In this document: positions 27,712-35,863 of the stretch, in pieces
How the letters are laid out: every line of letters starts with the position of its first letter
How positions within the stretch are numbered: the first letter of the stretch is position 1
DNA from: Rickettsiales bacterium
Lineage (GTDB): Bacteria; Pseudomonadota; Alphaproteobacteria; Rickettsiales; Deianiraeaceae
DNA length: 35,863 bases
NCBI GenBank assembly: GCA_016735445.1
Contig: JAERRN010000010.1
Span: forward strand, 1-35,863
Reading direction: 5' to 3'
The notes under the pieces: generated by a model
Told to the model about the DNA's origin: nothing
The model's input: the letters and a program-made list of their open reading frames with translations, nothing else
The model's database searches: none
Position numbers and translations under genes: made by a program

Positions 27712-28405
27712 ATATTTAACGTCTCCAACAAAAGACAGTAATAGTTACGCGCTATCGCACATAAGGTAGATATCTTAATTTTATACCGTTGTGCATTTTG
27801 ACCTCTATTGCATAATTTATGCGTTTTTACTTATTTGTTATATTGTTAACTATGTTACAATGTTGTAGGTTTCGCATGGCAACCTTGTCAAAAAAACTCT
27901 GTAACTTTTGTTTTTACCCACACAAATAATTAACAAAATACCGTAAAATACAATGCCTACTATTTTAAAAAATAGCAAAGTTGTAAACAAAAAACGCAAA
28001 AATATAACTGGCGTTTTTACATCCTATAAAGCCATCTATAAACAACAGTAAACCTCTACGTAATGGCAAAATTATCACGCCCTCCCTTGTTGTTTAACTT
28101 AGTAAAACTTTTAAATATTTTACCCTTCCCTTTGCTTTAAAAAATATTTAAATATTGGACGCACATTTACCGCTTGCCTTGCTTGTTTTAATAAATGTAC
28201 ATATAGTACATTTAAAATAAGGTAATAACTCAAAAAAAACTAGCCAAGTTACACTTAATAAGCATGTTACGTAAACAACTCTTAGTAATATTAAGTACAC
28301 AACAAATAAACAAAAACATACCATAATAAATATAATATATTGCATTTATAAAAGTATATTAGCTACAATAATTAAAATTAAACAGGCTGTAAATGCAGCA
28401 AATAA
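27712..28405. other. Gap between mlaF and comEC
   Basis: About 690 bases, the longest gap in the coding part of the window. It holds a palindrome aaatgtac-atata-gtacattt (28193-28213) and a 32-codon basic ORF (27953-28051, MPTILKNSKV ...) without a ribosome-binding site, which I do not recognise. The 65-codon minus ORF at 28148-28345 is hydrophobic and probably spurious. No tRNA or known RNA is seen. Confidence 0.5.
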
Positions 28406-31099
28406 ATGCACAAAACTACAAAAAATAAACCAAACGCAAAATTGTATCTACAAAAAACCAATAAAGCCAACAGCGTGCAAAGTGCACAAACAAACCAAAC
28501 ATGGAATTCAATTTATTTCTTTCTTGGACTATCAACAGGAATAACGATTTTATTTAAATTTTACTTAAAACTAAACCAGTTAACGCCGTTAAAGGGTAGT
28601 TTGTCATCAATATTAATTGGCATTTTAATAGCGGTAACAACTCTGTTGATTGCCTTTATTAAAAGCAAAAAGTGTGCTAAGTTAAAGTTAAAAACTAACC
28701 CAATAAACAGGTTTGCATACAACATAGCTATGTCACTCTGTGTTTTTTGTGTTGGGCTATCAATTGGTCTAATAACGTCAAATGAAAGAATAAAGTCACA
28801 CAAAAGCAATCAACCTTTGCACTTTTATTATACAAAAGACGCCAGTATTACAGGAACAGTTGTAAAAATAGATACTCTAAAAAATAACTCAGCAAATATA
28901 TTTTTAAAAAATCTTAACATAAATGGTAAACAGCACCGTAATGGTCAGTTTTTTTGCTACAAAATATGTAACAATATGTTAATCAACAGCACAGTTACGT
29001 TTGTTGGGAATGCGCAACCAATGTTTTATAATCAGTATAATTCTAAAACAAACTCACTTGTGCATCAAATTATAAAACCACAAATAAAAGGTAAAATTAA
29101 ACAAATAACAACATATAGCATAAATAGCGCAATAACTCACAACGCAGTACATAAGGTAAGAAAATATATAAAATACAGAATCGAAAATTCTAGAGGTGAT
29201 AAAAATGGTAAAGGGTTAATACTGGCAGTTTCAACGGGTAGTCAATCTTTGTTAAGTAAACAAAACTTAAACAATATGAGATCCTCCGGATTAGCGCACT
29301 TGCTAGCAATATCAGGTCTACATATTACAATTATAGCATCCTTTGTTTTTTTCTTGCTTAGGTATGGTTTCGCAAGGTTTACAAATATACATTTATTTTA
29401 TAATACAAAAAAAATAGCAGCCATTATTGCGCTACTGTTTGGTCTTTTATACTTATTATTAGCAAACAAGCCAATATCTGCTGTAAGAAGTTTTTGCGGT
29501 TTTGCAATTGTAATATTTGGCATATTGTTAAATAAAAAAGTTATACCACTCAGGTCTTGGACGGTAATAGCATGTTCCATACTGGTGCTTTTTCCAGAAA
29601 AACTATTCTTAGCATCGTTCCAAATGTCTTTTATGGCAACATTTGCATTAATAGTTGGGTTTGGTATAATTAAACCAAAAATCAACTTAATGATAGGAAT
29701 ATACACAAAAGAAGAAGATAAAGAAGAATCAAAAGAACTTATTAAAAAAGACCGGATAAAAGAATGTCTAAATAAAAAAAATAAGGGAGAAGAGCAGAAA
29801 TATAATGTAATAAAAAGTAAAAATATTAACGTCATTGTAAAACTTATTATTGAGCAAATAAAACGTAAAAAAACCTTTAGAGTTATATTTAAAGCATTGC
29901 AACTCATAACGCTATATACTAAAAATACAATTATCGGATCTTTTTTAGTTACGGTTCCTCTGTCAATTATAGAGATATTTCACTTTGGATACATCTCTAT
30001 TGGGGGATTTGTTACAAATATAATTGCCATACCATTGGTTGAGTTCGTTATATTACCAATAAGCTTTTGCGGTATTATGTTAAGTGGTACAGGGTTGGAC
30101 ACAATTATATACGCCACTACATCGTACCTTGCAAACTTAGTACTACTAATGGCAGAGCTAGTCTCTAGCACTCCAATGTCGCAAATACAAATACAAAGCA
30201 TGTCTGGTATATCGTATTTTATAAGTATGTTTGGTCTAATTATTTTGTCAAGATTTAACCTAGTTAGTTTTATCTTTGGTATAACTATAATTATAATAGG
30301 TGCAACTGTTGAAACGCACCAAATAAACAAACCAGACTTAATATTTAGTAAAAAAACCAATATGTTGTTTTACAAAATAGATAATAAATATTATCTAGTT
30401 GGTAACGATAACAAACAAACGTTAGACAGGATATCCAGAAAACTAAGCACTAAAATACACAAAGGCAATGGTAACGAAAAGGGCAAAAATGCAGCAATTA
30501 ATTGTTACACATTACCAACTATAACCAAGCAAAAAACAAAAAGAAATAATAAAGCAAACAACCAAAAAATTAAGCCATATACATATAAAAAACATAAAAA
30601 GAACTCACCCAGTACCTTATTAAAAAAATATAACAATAACGCCAATGACGGTAATTACCAAAAATGGCAAAAGACAAAAATAGCCTGCATATATACAAAA
30701 CAAAATTTAGATAACAAAAGTAACAACCCTATAATAGGAATTAACCTAACAATAAAACAAACAAAAATTCAGCCAAATAAACAAATAGAGCAAACAGCGC
30801 AAGAGCTAACAAATAAAACTGTACACTTTAAAACTTTAACTCCAAAGTATAATAAAAACTCACCAATAGTATGGCTTAATAGTATGTCAAAAAATCATTG
30901 CAGAAGCTCGCAAACAAAACGCCAAACACACAAACATAATGGTAATTATTTAAATAACAACAACACATGTCGCAAACAGCATTGCGACCAAGATCAATCA
31001 AGTAAATTAAAAACATTGTCAATTTTAGAAGTGTCAGTTAATAAAGGGAAAATAACGCAAAAAGTCTTCTTCGAAGAAATTGTACACTTTAAAACTTAG
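28406..31099 (+). CDS. comEC: ComEC/Rec2-family DNA uptake membrane protein, extended
   Basis: Inner-membrane channel family that passes single-stranded DNA during natural transformation. 897 residues: two early transmembrane segments, a periplasmic N-terminal domain (about 125-260), and the competence domain beginning with the hallmark GLAHLLAISGLHITII (295-310), continuing through many helices to about 635. Two parts are unusual. A charged Lys/Glu-rich insertion (about 434-495) splits the helices, and the C-terminal 200 residues or more are Asn/Lys/Gln-rich and of low complexity. The C-terminus repeats VHFKT twice, from an exact 17-bp DNA repeat. The competence domain is confident; the tail is unlike any domain I know. 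Whether the cell takes up DNA is unknown. Confidence 0.87.
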   Translation: MHKTTKNKPNAKLYLQKTNKANSVQSAQTNQTWNSIYFFLGLSTGITILFKFYLKLNQLTPLKGSLSSILIGILIAVTTLLIAFIKSKKCAKLKLKTNPINRFAYNIAMSLCVFCVGLSIGLITSNERIKSHKSNQPLHFYYTKDASITGTVVKIDTLKNNSANIFLKNLNINGKQHRNGQFFCYKICNNMLINSTVTFVGNAQPMFYNQYNSKTNSLVHQIIKPQIKGKIKQITTYSINSAITHNAVHKVRKYIKYRIENSRGDKNGKGLILAVSTGSQSLLSKQNLNNMRSSGLAHLLAISGLHITIIASFVFFLLRYGFARFTNIHLFYNTKKIAAIIALLFGLLYLLLANKPISAVRSFCGFAIVIFGILLNKKVIPLRSWTVIACSILVLFPEKLFLASFQMSFMATFALIVGFGIIKPKINLMIGIYTKEEDKEESKELIKKDRIKECLNKKNKGEEQKYNVIKSKNINVIVKLIIEQIKRKKTFRVIFKALQLITLYTKNTIIGSFLVTVPLSIIEIFHFGYISIGGFVTNIIAIPLVEFVILPISFCGIMLSGTGLDTIIYATTSYLANLVLLMAELVSSTPMSQIQIQSMSGISYFISMFGLIILSRFNLVSFIFGITIIIIGATVETHQINKPDLIFSKKTNMLFYKIDNKYYLVGNDNKQTLDRISRKLSTKIHKGNGNEKGKNAAINCYTLPTITKQKTKRNNKANNQKIKPYTYKKHKKNSPSTLLKKYNNNANDGNYQKWQKTKIACIYTKQNLDNKSNNPIIGINLTIKQTKIQPNKQIEQTAQELTNKTVHFKTLTPKYNKNSPIVWLNSMSKNHCRSSQTKRQTHKHNGNYLNNNNTCRKQHCDQDQSSKLKTLSILEVSVNKGKITQKVFFEEIVHFKT
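30820..31097 (+). repeat. 17-bp direct repeat in the comEC 3' end
   Basis: tgtacactttaaaactt occurs at 30820-30836 and 31081-31097, in the same reading frame, encoding VHFKT both times. The second copy is the gene's last codons. A perfect 12-bp palindrome, ttcttcgaagaa, lies just before the second copy (31067-31078). Confidence 0.7.
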
Positions 31100-31244
31100 G
31101 CTAGGTACTATCTTCTAAACCAACCGGTAAAAAACTGCCTATGGATACTGCTGATAGATTAACAAACAATTAACAAAGCCATCAGCCCTACAAACATACA
31201 TAAACCTGTAATCGATAACCAATTACACACCAATAAGTTAATAA

Positions 31245-32348
31245 CTACAAATCGTGTCCATTTTTTAACCTAATAACGCTATTTATAATATCATCAAGGT
31301 CACCATTAATAACATCGTCTACACGGGCAGTCTCGTACCCACTACGTAAATCTTTTACCATCCTATATGGCTGGAAAACATAATTTCTAATTTGGTTACC
31401 CCACGAAATATCAGCTTTTATATTATCGGCATCTTTTTTGGCTTTGTTTTTTTTATCTTCTTGTACTTTTATTATTTTTGCACGCAACATTCGCATTGCC
31501 TCTGTTTTGTTTTGCATCTGCGAGCGTTGTGATTGAGACTGCGAAACAATACCAGTTGGTAAATGGACAATTCTAACAGCCGAATCGGTTGTGTTAACAT
31601 GCTGTCCACCCGCGCCACTGCTGCGATAAGTATCTATTCTTAAATCCTTATCTAGCAATTCCACACTATCGCTTTCAAAATCAGCAACTGGGTACGCAAA
31701 AACGCTAATAAAACTTGTTTGTCTCTTACCATTTGTGTTAAATGGTGAAATACGCACAAATCTATGCACCCCATTCTCATTGCTTAAATGTCCAAATGCT
31801 AAATATCCGTCAATTTCTAAAGTGGCACTTTTTATACCATATTCCTCCCCAAATTGTGTATCGATATTTTTTACTTTATAACCTTTTTTTTGTGCCCACA
31901 TGGTGTACATTCTAACAACCATTTGAGCAAGATCTTGGCTATCAGTCCCACCAGCACCTGCTTTAATGTCGATAAAGCAGCTTTTTTTGTCATCAGAGGA
32001 AAAAAATAACGACCTTACAAATAAGTTTTCCACTTCTTTAAAAAGCGCATCATACATCTCAACGACTTCATCCATCACACGACTGTCTTCTTCTTCTTGG
32101 GCAAGTAAAAATAATATCATTAAGTCCGTACTTTTTTTCGATATATCTTCAAAAAAACAAACCTTACCTAATAAATCAGACCGTTTTTTAGACAAATTAG
32201 CTAATTCTTTTGCATCTTCCCAAATAGATTTATCCTCTAATTTGTTATTAACTTCTATAAGTAATTTTTGATTTTCACTTATATTAAGACGTAAACCAAT
32301 TTTAGTCAATTTATCCAACAATAAAGAGATTTCCTCTTTTTCAATCAT
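31245..32348 (-). CDS. prfB: Peptide chain release factor 2
   Basis: Releases the finished chain at UAA and UGA stop codons. From the ATG at 32348 it has 367 residues; the track ORF starts at a TTG 15 nt upstream. The codon-recognition tripeptide is SPF (in RISPFN, about 201-203), which separates RF2 from RF1, and the catalytic GGQ lies in SGAGGQHVN (about 247-249). The C-terminal end DLRSGYETARVDDVINGDLDDII is also standard. The reading frame is continuous through the N-terminal region where many bacteria carry the CTTTGA autoregulatory frameshift, so that control is absent. It lies 49 nt downstream of holA. RF2 plus TGA stops supports the standard code. Confidence 0.97.
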   Translation of the reverse strand: MIEKEEISLLLDKLTKIGLRLNISENQKLLIEVNNKLEDKSIWEDAKELANLSKKRSDLLGKVCFFEDISKKSTDLMILFLLAQEEEDSRVMDEVVEMYDALFKEVENLFVRSLFFSSDDKKSCFIDIKAGAGGTDSQDLAQMVVRMYTMWAQKKGYKVKNIDTQFGEEYGIKSATLEIDGYLAFGHLSNENGVHRFVRISPFNTNGKRQTSFISVFAYPVADFESDSVELLDKDLRIDTYRSSGAGGQHVNTTDSAVRIVHLPTGIVSQSQSQRSQMQNKTEAMRMLRAKIIKVQEDKKNKAKKDADNIKADISWGNQIRNYVFQPYRMVKDLRSGYETARVDDVINGDLDDIINSVIRLKNGHDL

Positions 32349-32397
32349 CGCAACAATAAACAATTAACATCACTAGCAAACAGAATCAAAAACAAAC

Positions 32398-33450
32398 CTA
32401 ACGTAATGGTTTAACAATATTGCAAATCCACGAAATCATTTGGTTTACCATAGCAAGGCAGTGATCTTCGTACTTAGAGTTTCTCTTAACGTTAATCTCT
32501 AAATTAGCTAACTTATACAAAATTAAATCTATAACCTCAATAGGAAAACTTAAACACCTTTTATAATTTTCAATCCTCTTAAAAAATACCCTAGAAGACT
32601 GAATAGCGTAACTTTCTGAAGAGCCTTTTAAAATAGATTCTTTTATAGACCTAACAGTATTTAAATGGTTCACCATTCCACGAACAACAGTAGTAATTTG
32701 ACTACCTGAATTAACTATTTTATATAAAGCAATGTCCGCATCGTTAACCGTGCCATTAAATACAGCATCAATTAACTCATCCATCACGGCAGAAGTAGAG
32801 TCGTAAAAAACACTTTCCACGTCTTCAATGTTAAATTCTTTTCTATCACCAAGATAAAGTAAAAATATAGATAAATCGTTTATTAACTCACCCCTGTTTC
32901 CAGTAGAATATAAAGATATTTTATTAACTAAATCACTATCATAACTAATACCATTTTTGCCAAAAAAGTCTTTTATAACGGTTATTGTTGTATTTTTATC
33001 GTCATCATAACAAGGAACGCTAAAAATGTTTAACTCCTTTTCGTACAAAGACCGTAATTTCGACTTAGCGTCTAAAGGGTCAGCGTTTAAAATTATAAAA
33101 GAATTTTTTTTAATATCGACCCCGCTTTGCTGTGCCATTGTAAAAAGTTTAAGCATATTAGTAGCAATTTTATTTGAAGACTCTTTAATTATAATAACAT
33201 GATATTGAGAAAATAAAGACATATTTAATACAGTGTTGTAAAAATCTGTTGGGTCTTTCTCAATATTGCTAGAGTATATTTTAACTACCTTACAATCTTT
33301 ACCAGCGTCACTAAACGTTTCAATTATATTTTGGTTTATTACATCAATAAGTCCGCTATTTAAACCGTACAGTAAGCAAGACCAAGTTTCGTCATTTAAT
33401 CGCATCAAGTTTGTAATATTGTTTTGAAATTTCGCAGATGTGATCTTCAT
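32398..33450 (-). CDS. holA: DNA polymerase III delta subunit
   Basis: Clamp-loader subunit that opens the sliding clamp ring. 350 residues, normal for HolA. Conserved features: WSCLLYGLNSGLIDVINQNII near the N-terminus, a central LFSQYHVIIIKE strand with the following SFIILNADPLDAKSKLRSLYEK, LINDLSIFLLYLGD, and the C-terminal clamp-loader collar helices. The family is weakly conserved, so the call rests on the overall pattern. It is followed by prfB 49 nt later in the same direction. Two Asp/Ser-containing segments differ from the usual GxR pattern, but no frameshift is apparent. Confidence 0.85.
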   Translation of the reverse strand: MKITSAKFQNNITNLMRLNDETWSCLLYGLNSGLIDVINQNIIETFSDAGKDCKVVKIYSSNIEKDPTDFYNTVLNMSLFSQYHVIIIKESSNKIATNMLKLFTMAQQSGVDIKKNSFIILNADPLDAKSKLRSLYEKELNIFSVPCYDDDKNTTITVIKDFFGKNGISYDSDLVNKISLYSTGNRGELINDLSIFLLYLGDRKEFNIEDVESVFYDSTSAVMDELIDAVFNGTVNDADIALYKIVNSGSQITTVVRGMVNHLNTVRSIKESILKGSSESYAIQSSRVFFKRIENYKRCLSFPIEVIDLILYKLANLEINVKRNSKYEDHCLAMVNQMISWICNIVKPLR

Positions 33451-33642
33451 TTAAAAATATTACTTAAGTGAAAGATAGCATAAGCTATTGATGTGTAATA
33501 GTAAAAGCTTACCACATTGTAACATCGTGCGTATAAAATATAAGCAAATAAGAGTAAATAAAAATGTCAATGATTCATAGTTTTTATTACAATACAAAGT
33601 TATAAGTAAATATGTACAATCGGTAAATACAGTAAACTAAAA
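33451..33642. other. Intergenic region between holA and the OMP gene
   Basis: About 190 AT-rich bases containing the holA promoter side. On the minus strand a TAATAT hexamer lies 6 nt before the holA ATG. Nothing else of note. Confidence 0.4.
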
Positions 33643-34977
33643 TTAAAAAAACCAAAAAACAAACTCCACTTTATGAATCATCCCAAAATCAAAATGTGTC
33701 AGGTTGTCAATTACCGGTCTGCCAGTGTCGCCATTTATTGGTACAACAAAATTATTAATAAAAGTCATATTGTAAAGCATAGAAAACCTATAACCAATAG
33801 ATAAATCAAAGCGATTGTTAATATGAAAAATATAACCAGCAAATACATTAAAAACAGGTCCAATAAATCCAATTTTTATAAAGTTATCAAAAATATAAGC
33901 ACCAAAACCAAACCCTGCACCTAAATAAGGAAACCCAGGGCCAAGCTTAATTAAATCGACATAACCATTTACATTAATAGAAAGTAAATGACCATTTCCA
34001 AGGTTGTTAGGCAAAGTAAAAGTTGGATCTGTGGGGTAATTATTGCCAGCACTACCATTTGTTGGATAGTCTGGAGAAACCCCAATATTGTTAAGAGTTG
34101 ACACAAGTCTGTTATACTCTATCTCCAGTTCGGCTCTGTAAAATGCAGGATATTGAATACCAGAAAATGCAGGAAAAGAACGACCAAAACGCAAAGAAAG
34201 AGCAAACATTGGTTTATACTCCATTGATCCAGTAAATGTTTTTACAATTGGCGGTGAAGGACCTGCGCTAGTAGAAGTCTCTGAGCCAAAAATATCAACA
34301 TTACCAAACGCAATTGCGCTACCACCAATACCAAAATACGACTTCGTTTTTACAACTCTGTCATTGCGTAAAATACCTTTAACGGTTGCCTCAACTGTTG
34401 CGTCTTGTTTTTTCTTTTCCTTATTTTTTTTAGACAACTGCGCCTTTTCTATGTCTGCCATAGTAAAGCTAGGGTCGTTATCAACATTTTCTTGGTTATC
34501 TTTGTTTATTATGTTTTCTTTATTGGACGGATACAAAGCTTCTTTAATCACATCCATAACCGGCATCTCTGCGGAAATCAACGGGTAAATATTTTCACTA
34601 ATCTCTCTAGGGTCAATCTTTTGTTTAATATTGTTACTTCTGTCAAATTCATGTAATAAAGAATTAGAAGATGTTTTTACAGTATTAAAATTATAGTCCT
34701 TACTTAAATTAGACAAATAATCCATATAATCCGACTCAGAAACAAACGGTCTCTTCCTTATAACAAAATTTCTTGTTGTTCTTTTTAAAATTGTTTTATT
34801 TTGGGTAAGGTTTTTTGCGTTATCGGTGTTATCGGTGTTGTTGTTAAATTGGTCATTACACTCCTTAGCGTATGCGTATGTATAAATTGAAAAACAAAAA
34901 TTAAACAGAAAAATAAAACGCAAAACCAAATTTGGTATCTTAAAAAGCTTTTTTAAATGATATAAAAAAATCAACAT
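33643..34977 (-). CDS. Predicted outer-membrane protein with long N-terminal domain
   Basis: From the ATG at 34977 it has 444 residues; the track start is a TTG five codons upstream. A signal peptide is clear, ending YTYAYAKE. The first 190 or so mature residues are polar, Asn/Lys/Asp-rich and probably exposed or disordered, with KKNKEKKKQD near 190. The C-terminal half is a barrel: YFGIGGSAIAFGNVD, FALSLRFGR, GAGFGFGAYIF, GYIFHINNRFDLSIGYRFSML, and a final strand ending FVFWFF. It resembles rickettsial surface barrels in general character. It starts 39 nt after the RDD gene stop. A role as porin or surface antigen is inferred. Confidence 0.7.
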   Translation of the reverse strand: MLIFLYHLKKLFKIPNLVLRFIFLFNFCFSIYTYAYAKECNDQFNNNTDNTDNAKNLTQNKTILKRTTRNFVIRKRPFVSESDYMDYLSNLSKDYNFNTVKTSSNSLLHEFDRSNNIKQKIDPREISENIYPLISAEMPVMDVIKEALYPSNKENIINKDNQENVDNDPSFTMADIEKAQLSKKNKEKKKQDATVEATVKGILRNDRVVKTKSYFGIGGSAIAFGNVDIFGSETSTSAGPSPPIVKTFTGSMEYKPMFALSLRFGRSFPAFSGIQYPAFYRAELEIEYNRLVSTLNNIGVSPDYPTNGSAGNNYPTDPTFTLPNNLGNGHLLSINVNGYVDLIKLGPGFPYLGAGFGFGAYIFDNFIKIGFIGPVFNVFAGYIFHINNRFDLSIGYRFSMLYNMTFINNFVVPINGDTGRPVIDNLTHFDFGMIHKVEFVFWFF

Positions 34978-35016
34978 TACAAAAATAAGCAAAGCAAAGT
35001 CATAGTTGGTAAATTT

Positions 35017-35712
35017 TTAACTTCTTTTTTTATTGCCAAAAATACCACCAAACCAATAAAAAAAACTTACAGATCTAGATGATCCATAAATACACACAGT
35101 ACCTGTTATAACATCTGTAAGACTTCTTGACTTATTAAATAAAAAAGAAGTGTCACTCCAAACAGATGTTAGTACTAAAAATATAATAGAAATATACTTT
35201 TTTGTTTTCCAGTACAAAATTATAAAAAACGGAAACAACCAAACCGCATATAACAATATTGCCCTAGAAAGTGCATCAAACACACTTAAGTTAGACCCAT
35301 CAATTTCTCTAACAACAATTGTTTTAGTAAATCGCTGACCAACAGTAGCGCGCCAAGGAGAGATCCACATAAAGACCCTATAAAAAAAACCTATTGCGAC
35401 AATAACAACAATACTGGTAAATAACACATCTGCAAACTCAGAATTGGCAAAATATAAAAAGTCATCCTTCTTTGTAAGGTTAAAATTCTCTATCCCTCCA
35501 TAGTCTCTTTTAATATCAGACAGTAAATCAATCCTATATTTATTTGCATACAAAGCGGCAAGCATAAGAAATATCACCCTAACAACACCAAGAACAATAA
35601 AATCTACAAACCCGCTAATAAAACTAGTAAGCCTTCTCGCGCGTACTGCTGTTTTTGGTTCAATATCAAGTATTTTGTTTTTCTTTACCGCGGTTAATAA
35701 ATCTTTTAACAT
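35017..35712 (-). CDS. RDD-family membrane protein
   Basis: Inner-membrane protein of unknown function. From the ATG at 35712 it has 231 residues; the track start is a TTG 16 codons upstream. The RDD pattern is present: RRLTSFISGFVDFIVLGVV with the Arg and Asp of the family, a loop SPWRATVGQRFTKTIVVREIDG equivalent to the TPGKxxxGLRV motif, and NKSRSLTDVITGT equivalent to the last RxxHDxxAGT motif. About four transmembrane helices. The His of the last motif is Thr. RDD proteins have been linked to ion or small-molecule transport; no substrate can be inferred here. It lies upstream of an outer-membrane protein gene. Confidence 0.85.
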   Translation of the reverse strand: MLKDLLTAVKKNKILDIEPKTAVRARRLTSFISGFVDFIVLGVVRVIFLMLAALYANKYRIDLLSDIKRDYGGIENFNLTKKDDFLYFANSEFADVLFTSIVVIVAIGFFYRVFMWISPWRATVGQRFTKTIVVREIDGSNLSVFDALSRAILLYAVWLFPFFIILYWKTKKYISIIFLVLTSVWSDTSFLFNKSRSLTDVITGTVCIYGSSRSVSFFYWFGGIFGNKKRS

Positions 35713-35863
35713 AAAATTTAAATATAAAAAGTGCCAAATAAAAAAATAAAGCAAACACAAAGTAACAAAGAATATACGTATATTGTAAAAAAATTAACAT
35801 TGCAAAATTTTTACCTTTACGGTTTTAATTGTAATACAAAATAAATAAGACAAAGTAGAAAGG

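Noticed and set aside
28148-28345. 65-codon minus-strand hydrophobic ORF
   Set aside because: AT-rich intergenic DNA readily gives such frames; no start signals or similarity.

Overview
The window is AT-rich chromosomal DNA of an alphaproteobacterium, most likely an obligate intracellular member of the order Rickettsiales. Evidence: a 23S-5S rRNA pair with no 16S gene upstream (split rRNA operon), dispersed Rickettsiales-type type IV secretion genes (virB3, virB8, virB9), an IalB-like periplasmic protein, low coding density, loss of GC, and almost no Shine-Dalgarno sequences. The genetic code looks standard: truB and dnaG end in TGA and a release factor 2 gene is present. I cannot assign a genus from sequence alone.

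Layout. 1-400: a gap with a 14-bp inverted repeat and a possible 31-codon ORF. 397-3391 (minus): 5S and 23S rRNA. 4-11 kb: truB (minus), then glyA, virB3, parA, parB and glyQ (plus), followed by a decayed second copy of the parB 3' end. 11.3-17.7 kb (minus): secY, adk, an IalB-like gene, mlaD, dedA and a membrane-anchored alkaline-phosphatase-fold protein that has lost its metal ligands. 17.9-25.7 kb (minus): an outer-membrane barrel protein, smpB, an HtrA/Deg protease with an N-terminal repeat tract, dnaG, virB9 and virB8. 26-31.1 kb (plus): a cyclophilin-like protein, mlaF and a long comEC. 31.2-35.7 kb (minus): prfB, holA, a second outer-membrane protein and an RDD-family membrane protein.

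How the genes relate. Many are single-copy housekeeping genes (translation: truB, glyQ, smpB, prfB, 23S/5S; replication and segregation: dnaG, holA, parA, parB; one-carbon metabolism: glyA; export: secY). The rest build or guard the cell envelope: Mla lipid transport (mlaD, mlaF, not adjacent), DedA, HtrA, two barrel proteins, IalB-like, and part of a VirB secretion channel.

I found no phage, insertion sequence, CRISPR array, tRNA or defence system. The most notable items are the parB-glyQ duplication scar, the apparently dead sulfatase-fold protein, the nested repeat in HtrA, the scattered VirB genes, altered motif residues in DnaG and MlaF, and -10-like boxes placed directly before several start codons.
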